Of a stretch of DNA of 19,797 nucleotides, positions 12,561 through 19,797 are shown in pieces. Made by a program: the position numbers and the translations under genes. The notes beneath the pieces were generated by a model. The model ran no database searches. It worked only from the letters and a program-made list of their open reading frames with translations, and had not been told where the DNA came from. Within the stretch, counting starts at the first letter, position 1; every line of letters starts with the position of its first letter. The DNA is from Sporomusaceae bacterium (GTDB taxonomy: Bacteria; Bacillota_C; Negativicutes; Sporomusales_B; UBA7701): the NCBI GenBank assembly GCA_022839045.1, contig JALHDI010000051.1, forward strand, positions 7,244 through 27,040, read 5' to 3'.

Positions 12561-14353
12561 GTGCCGTACACTCCCGCCAGCTCGCGGGCCTGCCGGGCGT
12601 ATACCCGCTCCTGCGCTGCAACTATTCCGTCGGTCACGGCGCTGCTGACTTCCTCCATGGTAGCATTCGTCCCGCCGATGTTAATATCGATCTTGTCGAT
12701 CATAATTCCGCCAGCAGGCCCGGGCGAATTCATTTCAGGCGCATAGTACGCCGCCGCCGGCCGCGCTGTCGGCTCAAACACCGACACGCCAGGCTCATCG
12801 CCGGAGTATACCCACGCGGGAGGCGTGCACGTAGCGGCCGCCACCCGGCCGTAGCCCACGATATCGGGGAAGTTGCTTATGGCGCGGTAGCCGATGCCGG
12901 CGGAGCCCGACTGCAGCACGAGCCCATTGCCGGCGTAGAAGCCGACGTGCGTCACATGGTAAGGATTGTCGGCGTCGAACTCCTGCGACGTATGGGTGTT
13001 CATGAAAACGAGGTCGCCGGGCCTGAGCTGCGAAGAATCGGTGAATACCTTCCCCTGATCCTTGAGGGCGGCATATTGCTCGTTGGCGAGGCGGGGCACT
13101 TCGATGCCGTTCTCGCCGAGAACGTACTGGGTATAGCCGGAGCAGTCGAAGCCGGTGTCAGGCGAGGCCCCGCCCCAGACGTAGGGCTGCCCGAGGTACC
13201 GTTCGGCCGTGGCCTTTATCCCTGACCATTGGCCTCCGCCTTCGCCCGGGCTGGTGCCGGGAGGTCTTCCCCTGACCTTGTCCCAATCGTCCTTAAGCTC
13301 GTCCATCGCGCCGAGGGCAAACTCCTTCGCCTTGCCCCAGCCCTGGGTGATGAGGGTGAGAACCGTCCAGACAAGGTACGCCAGCAGCTTCGCCACGAAA
13401 GCGTTGATCTGCCAGAGCTTTTCGATGATGTCGCCCAGCTTGGTCAGCCAGTTGCCGGCGCCGGCCGCCTTCATGTTTTGCGAGAACTCCAGCAGCGCTT
13501 TCCAGAACGGCGCGAGTGTCTTCGACGATTTGCGGCCGTCCATGTAACCGTAAAAATCCTCCAGCATAAGCAGGAGGAAGGTCAGCGCCGATATGAACCA
13601 TCCGACCGGCGACATCTTGAGCGCCACGAACAACGCGCCCAGGAAGCCGATAATCAACTTTATAGCCCTGGGCAGCATCTGGAAACCGTCGTAGATGTCG
13701 CGGACGAACCGAGCCACAGCCATGGCGACATTGACGACGTTGGCCAGCCAGGTGGCGACCTTCGCCGTCCATACCGGCATATTCCGTGAAATAGTATCGT
13801 TGATATCTTTCAGGGTATCTCTGACGCTGCGGGTGGGGTCTAGCATCTTCACGAGGTGGTAGGTGATCCACTCCAGGGCGTAGGTGGCCTCCATCCGCAG
13901 GCGCTTGAATTCGAAAGTAATCTGACGCACATACTGCAGCTGGTCGGCGGCGTCTCCCGGCGTCTGCAGCTCGCGGCCCATGCCGATCAGCGCCAGGTAC
14001 TGCTGCCGCAGCTCGGGGATATATGCGATGTCCTCGACGGACTCGCCCATGGCGTCGAGGCTGATCTTCAGCTCCTTCGCCTGCTGTTTGGCCATCCACA
14101 TGTGAAGGGCGAATTTCTGGTACTCCATATCGGCCTTCGCCACCTGGACGACGAGGCCGGCGGTCGCCGCCGTGATGGCCGCGATCGAGCCGACAACCGC
14201 CGTCGAGGCGACGGCGAAGTCTCGCGCCATGCCGCGGGTGTTGGACTGGACAACTTTGCCTAGCTCGTCGACAGCCCTTTTGGCCTGGTTGAATTCGTGG
14301 TTATCAACCTGGAAGCCGAGACTGACGAGGTATTCCTTTATCACATCCAGCAT
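12557..14353 (-). CDS. tape measure protein fused to NlpC/P60 peptidase
   Basis: 598 residues. Residues 1-370 are tail tape measure: N-terminal helices, Ala/Gly-rich hydrophobic stretches at about 47-71 (STAVVGSIAAITAATAGLVV), 230-268 and 319-337. Residues about 380-505 are an NlpC/P60 domain: the catalytic Cys is in FDCSG (Cys404), a likely catalytic His in HVTHVGFY (His469), and a third polar position follows in VLQSGS. It would cut peptidoglycan cross-links (typically D-Glu to meso-Dap) on injection. The tail then continues with a Gly/Pro-rich end and IDKIDINIGGTNATMEEV near 550-570. Starts at TAATG after the frameshifted chaperone extension. A ruler part this small implies a short tail. 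Confidence 0.93.
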   Translation of the reverse strand: MLDVIKEYLVSLGFQVDNHEFNQAKRAVDELGKVVQSNTRGMARDFAVASTAVVGSIAAITAATAGLVVQVAKADMEYQKFALHMWMAKQQAKELKISLDAMGESVEDIAYIPELRQQYLALIGMGRELQTPGDAADQLQYVRQITFEFKRLRMEATYALEWITYHLVKMLDPTRSVRDTLKDINDTISRNMPVWTAKVATWLANVVNVAMAVARFVRDIYDGFQMLPRAIKLIIGFLGALFVALKMSPVGWFISALTFLLLMLEDFYGYMDGRKSSKTLAPFWKALLEFSQNMKAAGAGNWLTKLGDIIEKLWQINAFVAKLLAYLVWTVLTLITQGWGKAKEFALGAMDELKDDWDKVRGRPPGTSPGEGGGQWSGIKATAERYLGQPYVWGGASPDTGFDCSGYTQYVLGENGIEVPRLANEQYAALKDQGKVFTDSSQLRPGDLVFMNTHTSQEFDADNPYHVTHVGFYAGNGLVLQSGSAGIGYRAISNFPDIVGYGRVAAATCTPPAWVYSGDEPGVSVFEPTARPAAAYYAPEMNSPGPAGGIMIDKIDINIGGTNATMEEVSSAVTDGIVAAQERVYARQARELAGVYGT

Positions 14354-14595
14354 TATCGTCCAGTCCTCCCTTGTTCCGCGGCCGCCTGCGCCCGCATCTG
14401 GTTTTCCACTTTGACGAGCAGCATCTCATGAGCGTCCAGGAGGTCATCGATGGTGTAAGTTCCGTCCCATACCTCGTGCTGCCGCCACATGCCGGCCATC
14501 ACCGGCGCGTACAAAAATTCGTTTACGTTTTCGCATCGGCAGGGCTGGTATCCGAGGGACTGAGCATGCCCGTCAGACTCAACCCTTTTCCGCCG
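14353..14595 (-). CDS. frameshift extension of the tail assembly chaperone (TAC')
   Basis: This -1 frame continues from the chaperone frame at the slippery site 14595-14604. It encodes about 80 residues starting RRKRVESDGHAQSLGYQPCR (the first residues after the shift), then VNEFLYAPVMAGMWRQHEVW, a natural-looking helical end DLLDAHEMLLVKVENQMRAQ. The stop TAA at 14353 overlaps the tape measure start (TAATG). Combined product is 210 residues. Fused G-GT-type chaperones bind tape measure and tube protein and are made at low level. The C-terminal sequence has no start signal of its own, supporting the frameshift reading. Confidence 0.85.
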   Translation of the reverse strand, partial: RRKRVESDGHAQSLGYQPCRCENVNEFLYAPVMAGMWRQHEVWDGTYTIDDLLDAHEMLLVKVENQMRAQAAAEQGRTGR

Positions 14596-14984
14596 AAAAA
14601 ACCCGCTAAATTGAACGACAAGACGTTGAACAGCAACAAGACCAGAAGGCCGGCGTCGTCTTCCAGCCCTTCGACGCCATAGGCCCCGGTGTCGGTCACG
14701 GCCCGCACGGGCAGCTCCTGGCCCCCGGCTTCCTTGATTTCGAAGCAGGCGCTCAGGCAATCCATGACCAGCTCCCGGAATTCCTGCTTGCCCATGAGCG
14801 TCAACCCCTGACGCTTCTCCATCTTCGGCAGGCCCAGCATGCCCTCCAGACCCATGGGCAGCGCCTGCATCAGGACTTTGTACCCGATATAGGCGGCGGT
14901 GGTGGCGTCCAGTTTGCATATTTTCCAGCGCCGCCCGCCTGCCTCGATGTACTTGAATTTCTCACGTTTCTGAATTTCCTGCAC
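14523..14984 (-). CDS. tail assembly chaperone, short form
   Basis: 153 residues in the zero frame, mostly helical: GRRWKICKLDATTAAYIGYK near the start, then a LPKMEKRQGLTLMGKQEFRELV helix and an unnatural end (GKGLSLTGMLSPSDTSPADAKT) after the slippery codons. Lies between tube and tape measure, the invariable position of phage TAC genes. GTG start at 14984 with AGGGGGATTTTT upstream. The short form is the majority product; the longer -1 form is described separately. Confidence 0.87.
   Translation of the reverse strand: MQEIQKREKFKYIEAGGRRWKICKLDATTAAYIGYKVLMQALPMGLEGMLGLPKMEKRQGLTLMGKQEFRELVMDCLSACFEIKEAGGQELPVRAVTDTGAYGVEGLEDDAGLLVLLLFNVLSFNLAGFFGGKGLSLTGMLSPSDTSPADAKT
14595..14604 (-). 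promoter_or_regulatory. -1 programmed frameshift site GGGTTTTTTC
   Basis: Zero-frame codons are gcG GGT TTT TTC. The decamer contains two overlapping X-XXY-YYZ heptamers, GGGTTTT and TTTTTTC. A stem with GGG...TGAG pairing to CTCA..CCC starts about 9 nt downstream (7 pairs with a small internal loop), a plausible stimulator. The -1 frame is open across and beyond the site. Confidence 0.83.
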
Positions 14985-14994
14985 AAAAATCCCC

Positions 14995-15432
14995 CTATGC
15001 CGTTAGGCTCTGGATGTCGCCGCACATCAGCACCCAGGATACCCGGCCGCCCTGGGCGGCGTATGTCTTGTCGGGCACGTTCTGCGGACTGATGCCGGTG
15101 CAGATATGGCTGGTACCGTCCGAGGTGTTGCGGAGGGTACAGGCAGCCTGGGCCCACTCCTCCGTCGGCGCATACTTGACGTAGTTATACCAGCCGAGCA
15201 GGAACTTGTGGACGTCGCTGGTCTGCTGGCACTCGACGGTGATCTGGCCGTTGTCGCCGACAATCTTGCTGATCATCACCGCGCCGTCGGCCGCCATGTC
15301 GTGCGCCGTTTTCTCCGTCGCCATGTGGACGATGACCTGGCCGACGCCCTGGCCGGTGAACACATAGGCGCCAAGCGCCGGGTGGGCGAAGGCGCCGGAG
15401 AGGTCGGTAAAGCTATACGTCGATCTTCCCAT
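14995..15432 (-). CDS. tail tube protein, DUF3277 / KPP10 Orf10 family
   Basis: 145 residues. Start MGRSTYSFTDLSGAFAHPAL is diagnostic of DUF3277-type tubes; the protein continues with VIVHMATEKTAHDMAADGAV and an all-beta body with DNGQITVECQQTSDVHKFLL and SPQNVPDKTYAAQGGRVSWV at the end. The family forms the inner tube hexamers of myophages such as KPP10. It follows the sheath gene and precedes the chaperone. TAGGAGGTAGAGT precedes the ATG. Confidence 0.92.
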   Translation of the reverse strand: MGRSTYSFTDLSGAFAHPALGAYVFTGQGVGQVIVHMATEKTAHDMAADGAVMISKIVGDNGQITVECQQTSDVHKFLLGWYNYVKYAPTEEWAQAACTLRNTSDGTSHICTGISPQNVPDKTYAAQGGRVSWVLMCGDIQSLTA

Positions 15433-15442
15433 ACTCTACCTC

Positions 15443-16768
15443 CTAGCGGTTCACATAGACGCCGATGAGGACGCTATGGATCGCTCCAGCTTCTTTGACC
15501 GCGCAGTAGATGGGCGGCGATTTGCGGGCTTCGCGGTCGGCCCGCGACTGGCTGCTGACCGGGGGCGCCTGAACCAGGTAGCCTTTGTTCAACGTGTCGC
15601 CGGGGTTGAGGTTCAGCACCTTCTGGCCGGTCCAGGTGCCGGGGGCGAGGAAGCCGATGGTGACGGAGTCGTCACAGGCCTCGTTAACAGCGTGGATGAT
15701 CTGCGTCACACTGGGGTCGGTTTGCGGAATTTTCGGCGTGCCGTAGAGGAGATCCATGACATTGAGCTGGATGTCGTTGGTGAGCATGTCGAGGTTGATG
15801 ATCTCGTCGAAGAACTGGCCGTTGACCATCACGCCTTCCTCGAGCATGTTGTAGTAGGTGCCCCGGTTGACGTACACGTTGCCGTTGGCGTCCTTGATGG
15901 CCTTGACCTGAGTTGCGTCGAGCGATTCGGCCGTGACGCCGACCTCCTGCTTGAACTTCAGCGTGTAGGCCGAGTTGGCAAGACCGGTATTGAGGCCCAT
16001 GGCGTCGCCCATGGCGGAGGCCGCCGCGTAGGCGCAAGTGCTGGAATACTGGACGAAAGTGCGAGAGTATTCGAGGGCCTGCAGGGTCAACAGCACGTTG
16101 CCGGCGGTACCGCTGGGAACATCGGCGTCCTGGGTGGTGCCCATGTACACGGTGGTCGGGGTAGCCGATTCGACGTAGGCGGCGATCGCCAGGTGGTCGT
16201 CCTTAGCCGCACCTAGCACCGTGGAGGCGTACCAGTCGCTGCCCTTCGCCCGGCAGGCTTGGACGGCTTGCAGGCAGGTTTCCACAGCCTCGGCGAAGGT
16301 CAGCTCCACAGCTGCGCCGGTTGCGGTCGCCTGTTTATCGAGGGTGACGGTGCCGGCCACGGTATCGATGCTCAGCACCTTCGTGGCAGCCGGGATGCCG
16401 GCGCCGGTCACGGTCTGGCCGATACCGATGCCCAGGCGGTCGGCAGGCGTGATGACGGCGCTGTCCTCGGCAGTCGCGCACGTAGCCGTAAAGGAAGCCG
16501 TCGTGTTTCTGCGGCCGACCCACAGGAAAGTGGGTGCCGGGCTGGCGCTGAAATAGAGCTGAGCGGCCAGCACCTCCAGCGAGTCGTTGGGGAAGCCGTC
16601 GGTCAGCATATCGTCGACCGCTGTGTACTGCCGCATGCGCTCATAGGTGGATATGACCTGGCTGGTGCCGACGATGAGGCCTTCGTTAAATGACCGGCGG
16701 GGCGCGGCCGTCGGCGAAATGTAGACCTTGATATCGACAACAGGGTTGAGGCTCAGTGTTTTTACCAT
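15443..16768 (-). CDS. tail sheath protein, DUF3383 family, with inserted domain
   Basis: 441 residues. N-terminal VDIKVYISPTAAPRRSFNEG, then YERMRQYTAVDDMLTDGFPN, SDWYASTVLGAAKDDHLAIAAYV split by segments, and late YNMLEEGVMVNGQFFDEIINL with a C-terminal AIHSVLIGVYVNR are DUF3383 sheath features. At residues about 89-158 a beta-rich, Thr/Ala-rich unit (IGIGQTVTGAGIPAATKVLS, then GTVTLDKQATATG) is inserted between FLWVGRR and AEAVETCLQA. Such units are common as decoration modules. The sheath contracts to drive the tube. GAGGTGATT precedes the ATG, with slightly long spacing. Confidence 0.92.
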   Translation of the reverse strand: MVKTLSLNPVVDIKVYISPTAAPRRSFNEGLIVGTSQVISTYERMRQYTAVDDMLTDGFPNDSLEVLAAQLYFSASPAPTFLWVGRRNTTASFTATCATAEDSAVITPADRLGIGIGQTVTGAGIPAATKVLSIDTVAGTVTLDKQATATGAAVELTFAEAVETCLQAVQACRAKGSDWYASTVLGAAKDDHLAIAAYVESATPTTVYMGTTQDADVPSGTAGNVLLTLQALEYSRTFVQYSSTCAYAAASAMGDAMGLNTGLANSAYTLKFKQEVGVTAESLDATQVKAIKDANGNVYVNRGTYYNMLEEGVMVNGQFFDEIINLDMLTNDIQLNVMDLLYGTPKIPQTDPSVTQIIHAVNEACDDSVTIGFLAPGTWTGQKVLNLNPGDTLNKGYLVQAPPVSSQSRADREARKSPPIYCAVKEAGAIHSVLIGVYVNR

Positions 16769-16786
16769 TTGTAGGAATCACCTCGC

Positions 16787-17374
16787 TTATTCATTAGGTT
16801 CCACGTTGACAACGGCAGTGTCGATCTCACCATCCTTGTCAGCGTACACAGTGATTTCGGCGCTCTTGATGACCGGCACGGCGATGTTGCGAGCCACATG
16901 CTCGTTGAATTGCATCGTCAGATCCGTCCGCTGCCACCACTGGCCGTTATAGAGCTCGGGGTTTCGATGGGGGGCGGGGATGTCCGGCACGAGGTAGACG
17001 TTGCTGAGCGCGAGCAGGTCATGGATCTCCTGGTGGAAAATTTTGTCCTTCAGCGCCGCCGCCCGGTCGAAACTGCGTGGGCCGTAAAAAATCCAGGATA
17101 CGCCTATCACCCTGGTATAGGTCGTCTCCTGGTTGACGTTGTCGTCGTCGAGCGGCGTGATCTTGACCTCGCGCTGCCGATTGTATTGGCTATCCGGTTC
17201 ATAGACACGGAGGAAAGCGATGTCCTCGTGCACCTTCCACGCCGGCGCGCCGCCGGTCGGCCAGGACACACGGACCGCGTCGGGGTCGGTTTTGGTGTTG
17301 ATGCCGAGCGCCTGGACGGTCACGGCGACGAATAAATCCTCCAGTTGCTCCAGAGTCAAGAAGATGTCTGCCAT
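16787..17374 (-). CDS. tail terminator / neck protein (gp12-like)
   Basis: 195 residues. N-terminal helix LEQLEDLFVAVTVQALGINT and a beta body with DVFYGPRSFDRAAALKDKIF-like order (WIFYGPRSFDRAAALKDKIF at residues 114-133 by eye) and late QRTDLTMQFNEHVARNI match the phage neck terminator gp12-like domain. It caps the tail so that it can join the head. Its ATG directly follows the stop of the preceding gene; GGCGGGTGATTAG provides only a moderate ribosome binding site, so coupling is likely. Confidence 0.78.
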   Translation of the reverse strand: MADIFLTLEQLEDLFVAVTVQALGINTKTDPDAVRVSWPTGGAPAWKVHEDIAFLRVYEPDSQYNRQREVKITPLDDDNVNQETTYTRVIGVSWIFYGPRSFDRAAALKDKIFHQEIHDLLALSNVYLVPDIPAPHRNPELYNGQWWQRTDLTMQFNEHVARNIAVPVIKSAEITVYADKDGEIDTAVVNVEPNE

Positions 17375-17728
17375 CTAATCACCCGCCATTCTCGCGCCGA
17401 TGGCCTTCCAGTAGCCGAAGTCGCCCCAGGGCGCCACCTGGACGATGCGGTACCTCTCGCCCCGCCATTCCGGCTCGTCGGACGTGCCCTCCTCGCGGGT
17501 GGTGAATATCTCCCGGTCGGAGTAAAAGCACATCATGCCCTTCACCCGGTCGCCCTCGGGTACCTGTTCGAGGTCGCGCGTGGTAGCCACGGTAACTGTG
17601 CCGTATGCCCTTACCCGGTACTCGGTGCCGGGTACCCAGCGGCCGCCCACCCATGCACCCGGGCGCCGCCATATCGGGTATTCCTGTGCGAAGTCCGGAT
17701 CGAGGATGACTTCCGACACGTCAAGCAT
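17375..17728 (-). CDS. head-closure/stopper-like neck protein
   Basis: 117 residues, mainly beta: GAWVGGRWVPGTEYRVRAYG and REIFTTREEGTSDEPEW, with a late ERYRIVQVAPWGDFGYWKAI that resembles ends of head-tail joining (stopper) proteins. Assigned mostly from position: between the gp10-like and terminator genes and after the DUF4054 connector. GGGAGG lies about 9 nt before ATG; it overlaps the previous gene by 8 nt. Confidence 0.62.
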   Translation of the reverse strand: MLDVSEVILDPDFAQEYPIWRRPGAWVGGRWVPGTEYRVRAYGTVTVATTRDLEQVPEGDRVKGMMCFYSDREIFTTREEGTSDEPEWRGERYRIVQVAPWGDFGYWKAIGARMAGD

Positions 17729-18275
17729 TGTTCTTATCCTCCCGCACGACGTAGGTTAAGGCGTTTCGCATCTGCCCGGAGTCGATCAGCACGCGGCTCA
17801 GCGGGTCACCCGCCTCGTGGGCCTCCTGGATTTGCTTCGGGCTCAACCTGGCTGTTTTACGGGCTACCGTCGCCGGCGAATTCGGTGGCCAATTGTTGCG
17901 CGGATCGGTGAACCACCCTTTGGCGATATCCCTGCCGAGGGCGCCGACTTTTTTCAGCTGCTGCCTCGCCTGTTCCGGCCGACCACTAAGCACGAGTTTG
18001 GCCGCGACCCCCAGCTGCTCGCCGAGTTTTTCCTTGTTGTCCGGCGCCTCGATGGACGGCTCGATTGACGGCCGGGCCGATATGCCGCGCAGCGGGCTGC
18101 CGTGGGTATGGATGTAAAGGAGCTCGGCGTTGTTGACCCGGTCCTTGCCGCGCCGGCTGATCTTTTCCTGCGGTATGCCGACCAGCACATCCATACCCAT
18201 CAGCGCCGCCATGTCCTTTTTGATTTTCTCAACACCCGGGCCTCTCTCGGTCATGCCCACTTTGCCGCCTACCAT
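17721..18275 (-). CDS. gp10-like / virion morphogenesis neck protein
   Basis: 184 residues. GMDVLVGIPQEKISRRGKDR then LLYIHTHGSPLRGISARPSI with EPSIEAP is the characteristic central segment of HK97 gp10-like and related virion morphogenesis proteins. A C-terminal helical part SPATVARKTARLSPKQIQEA and LIDSGQMRNALTYVV follow, also typical of that group. It likely assists tail completion or connector assembly. Start at 18275 overlaps the preceding stop (ATGGTAG); an internal ATG at 18254 is possible but has a poorer context. Confidence 0.75.
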   Translation of the reverse strand: MVGGKVGMTERGPGVEKIKKDMAALMGMDVLVGIPQEKISRRGKDRVNNAELLYIHTHGSPLRGISARPSIEPSIEAPDNKEKLGEQLGVAAKLVLSGRPEQARQQLKKVGALGRDIAKGWFTDPRNNWPPNSPATVARKTARLSPKQIQEAHEAGDPLSRVLIDSGQMRNALTYVVREDKNNA

Positions 18276-18757
18276 ACATACATGCCGCCCTTGCCGACGA
18301 GTTTGCCGATCGTAGCCAACTGCTGGCCGAAGACGGTCAGCTTCCAGGCCGCCCAGCCGTCTAGGTCGGCGGCGATGGATTCATAGCTCATCGACACGTC
18401 GCCGGCTGCCTTGGACGCCGTCAGACCACGGGCCTGGCCGGCGGCTACCACCGCTTTGGCGGAAGCGCCGGTCGGCGTCATGGCCTGCAGGTAGAGGGTG
18501 GAGAAGTGGGCGATGAACAGGCCCATGCCGACCTTCCAGTAACTGCGCCAGCGGGCCTCCTTGATCGCGGCGTGGGCGAGCGCCACATAAGCCGTCAGCA
18601 TTGCGGCCGGCAGCAGCGGTTCGCTTTCGGTGCCGAACTGGGGATAGGCAGAAAGAAAATCCGCCACTGTATATGACGGATTTTCCCCTGCCCGGATGTT
18701 CGCGGCGTCCGCGATTATCTGTTGAGCCATGGCGTCGGTGTTGATACCGTAAGCCAT
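18269..18757 (-). CDS. DUF4054 head-tail connector
   Basis: 162 residues. VADFLSAYPQFGTESEPLLP near residues 32-51, a central helix LAHAAIKEARWRSYWKVGMG and a conserved late SMSYESIAADLDGWAAW with a Gly-rich end are DUF4054 features. These proteins form the connector/adaptor ring below the portal. AAGGGGGAATCCCG precedes the ATG. The downstream stopper-like and terminator genes fit a complete neck set. Confidence 0.85.
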   Translation of the reverse strand: MAYGINTDAMAQQIIADAANIRAGENPSYTVADFLSAYPQFGTESEPLLPAAMLTAYVALAHAAIKEARWRSYWKVGMGLFIAHFSTLYLQAMTPTGASAKAVVAAGQARGLTASKAAGDVSMSYESIAADLDGWAAWKLTVFGQQLATIGKLVGKGGMYVW

Positions 18758-18769
18758 CGGGATTCCCCC

Positions 18770-19183
18770 TTACTTCTCGGGGCTCAGAGTGATGCCGGCT
18801 TCAGCCGCTTCGGCGACTATCGCCGCGGCTTCGTTCGAATCTTGGGCGGCGTCCAGCCTTTCCTTGAACCGTTTGGTCAATTCCTTTTTGGATGGCTGCT
18901 TGCCTTCAGCCTTCAGCTCAGCCAGCCTCTCTTCCTCGGCTTTGATTTCGGCGCGGATGGCGGCAAGCCGCTCCGACTCCTTCAACACCGCTTCGCTTTC
19001 GCCGGAAGCAGTGAAAGGTTTGAGGATGCCGGCCTTCTTCGCCATCTTGAAGTAGTCGTCATCGGCTACCCAATCCGGCAATTCGCAGAAGCCGATGGTT
19101 GTCTTGGCTGTGATCAGCCTGCCGCTGTTATCCTTTTCGCCGCGGTCGAACGAGAGGCATCTGTCGGCTAATACCTTGATCAT
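18770..19183 (-). CDS. charged coiled-coil protein after the capsid gene
   Basis: 137 residues. N-terminus MIKVLADRCLSFDRGEKDNS is beta-like and resembles a short post-capsid protein, followed by a long charged helix at about 65-110 (ESEAVLKESERLAAIRAEIK and EEERLAELKAEGKQPSKK). The start at 19183 has AAGGAGG upstream; the longer frame reaching into the capsid gene is a shadow. Proteins like this after phage capsid genes are variably annotated; a decoration or head-completion role is possible, not shown. Confidence 0.72.
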   Translation of the reverse strand: MIKVLADRCLSFDRGEKDNSGRLITAKTTIGFCELPDWVADDDYFKMAKKAGILKPFTASGESEAVLKESERLAAIRAEIKAEEERLAELKAEGKQPSKKELTKRFKERLDAAQDSNEAAAIVAEAAEAGITLSPEK

Positions 19184-19193
19184 GGGGCCCTCC

Positions 19194-19797
19194 TTATATC
19201 CCGTCCAGGTAGTAGGCGCACTGGGTGTACAAGAACTTGACCTGGCCGAACTGGGCGGCGTACAGCGTCTCATAGGAGGCGCTGCCGACGTTGGGCGCCG
19301 TCATGACGCGCGAGAGCGGAACGGTCAGATCCATGTTCACCCGGTTCTCCTGGTTAACGTAGCCGGCCATGCGCTGGGTGTCGCCTACGCCGGCGCCGAT
19401 GCACCAGCGACTCGGGAAAATGCCCATCTTTCGGCCTTGCTTGGTCGCGATGTTGTTTTCGAGCACATAGTCGAGGATCGACCGGTTGCCGGCGGTGCTG
19501 ACGATAGTCCTGTTCGCGTAGGCATAGTTGGCCGGGTCGATCAGGATGTGGGTGGCCATGCCGGTTTCGTCGTATTCGCTGGCCGTCCAGGTCTGCACCA
19601 ACACTGTGTCGATATCGGCAACGATCTCCATCGCGGATTTGTTCGCCCACAGCCTGGAGGTACCGGCGGCGTTATTGGCGGCCAGCGCCGAAGTGACGTT
19701 CGGGTTGTTGACCAGGCCGTAGGTGCCGGTCTTGCTGATGCCGATGTAGACGTTCCGGTCGAGCATCTTGTTGTAGTTGAGCCGGAGGCCATCGTCG
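19194..19797 (-). CDS. major capsid protein, DUF2184 family, 5' end outside window
   Basis: The open frame enters at the right edge with no start; about 200 residues are visible. MLDRNVYIGISKTGTYGLVN, then ETGMATHILIDPANYAYANR and a late GYVNQENRVNMDLTVPLSRV followed by ASYETLYAAQFGQVKFLY are the conserved C-terminal part of DUF2184 capsid proteins of HK97 fold. The in-frame ATG at 19766 is internal, since coding continues upstream of it (DGLRLNYNK). Followed after 10 nt by the next gene with AAGGAGG. Confidence 0.88.
   Translation of the reverse strand, partial: DDGLRLNYNKMLDRNVYIGISKTGTYGLVNNPNVTSALAANNAAGTSRLWANKSAMEIVADIDTVLVQTWTASEYDETGMATHILIDPANYAYANRTIVSTAGNRSILDYVLENNIATKQGRKMGIFPSRWCIGAGVGDTQRMAGYVNQENRVNMDLTVPLSRVMTAPNVGSASYETLYAAQFGQVKFLYTQCAYYLDGI

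Noticed and set aside
14586..14597. GGCGGAAAAGGG as the frameshift site
   Set aside because: Phase does not fit X-XXY-YYZ in the zero frame as well as the adjacent GGGTTTTTTC.
15476..16216. Plus-strand frame of 246 codons within the sheath gene
   Set aside because: Antisense to a clear DUF3383 sheath; such frames arise from GC-rich codon bias.
19184..19273. Longer N-terminus of the post-capsid coiled-coil protein
   Set aside because: Overlaps the capsid coding end; the ATG at 19183 follows AAGGAGG.
1..19797. CRISPR arrays, tRNA genes, insertion sequences or an integrase
   Set aside because: No spaced direct repeats of CRISPR type, no tRNA cloverleaf noticed by eye, no transposase or integrase motifs. 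A tRNA scan could not be run.

Overview
The window is the late (structural and lysis) half of a contractile-tailed phage genome, followed at its left end by a short regulatory/maintenance segment. Composition is GC-rich. Most genes carry strong AGGAGG-type ribosome binding sites, GTG and TTG starts are frequent, and the lysis genes look Gram-positive. Together these suggest a Bacillota host. Several proteins (amidase, fibre N-terminus, secreted OB-fold protein) resemble those I associate with Sporomusa/Pelosinus-type Negativicutes, but the taxonomic guess is inference.

Right to left on the minus strand (19797 to 1284) there is one almost gapless operon. It starts with the 3' part of a DUF2184 major capsid protein. 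Next come a charged coiled-coil protein, the head-tail connector/neck/terminator genes (DUF4054, gp10-like, stopper-like, gp12-like), the sheath (DUF3383) and tube (DUF3277). A tail assembly chaperone follows, with a clear -1 frameshift extension, then a tape measure protein fused to an NlpC/P60 hydrolase. The baseplate set is compact and Pam3-like: Dit-like protein, plug, hub, Gp138-type spike with a terminal HxH, gp25 wedge, gpJ and DUF2612/gpI. A fibre and its companion gene come next.

The lysis cassette follows: an XhlA-like protein, a holin-like membrane protein whose C-terminus depends on a frame shift at a G6 run, an amidase, and two small genes. An unusual post-lysis block then encodes display-type proteins (tandem Ig-like repeats, a discoidin-like protein with a nested domain insertion, a decapeptide-repeat tail, a small beta protein), a membrane-anchored coiled-coil protein and a Cys-rich miniprotein. 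It ends at a strong bidirectional terminator (1246-1275).

On the other side of that terminator, a plus-strand gene for a secreted OB-fold (tRNA_anti-like) protein looks like a moron with its own promoter. Divergent from it are a small XRE regulator with its own terminator and a ParM/StbA-like actin ATPase running off the left edge. The ATPase is preceded by three 12-bp-phased repeats. The actin-like gene suggests that this phage may be maintained as a segregating plasmid (phage-plasmid), which is the most interesting system-level hint here. Three genes shorter than 60 codons (6266-6367, 4952-5122, 4757-4933) are included because they have good start signals and fit the operon spacing.
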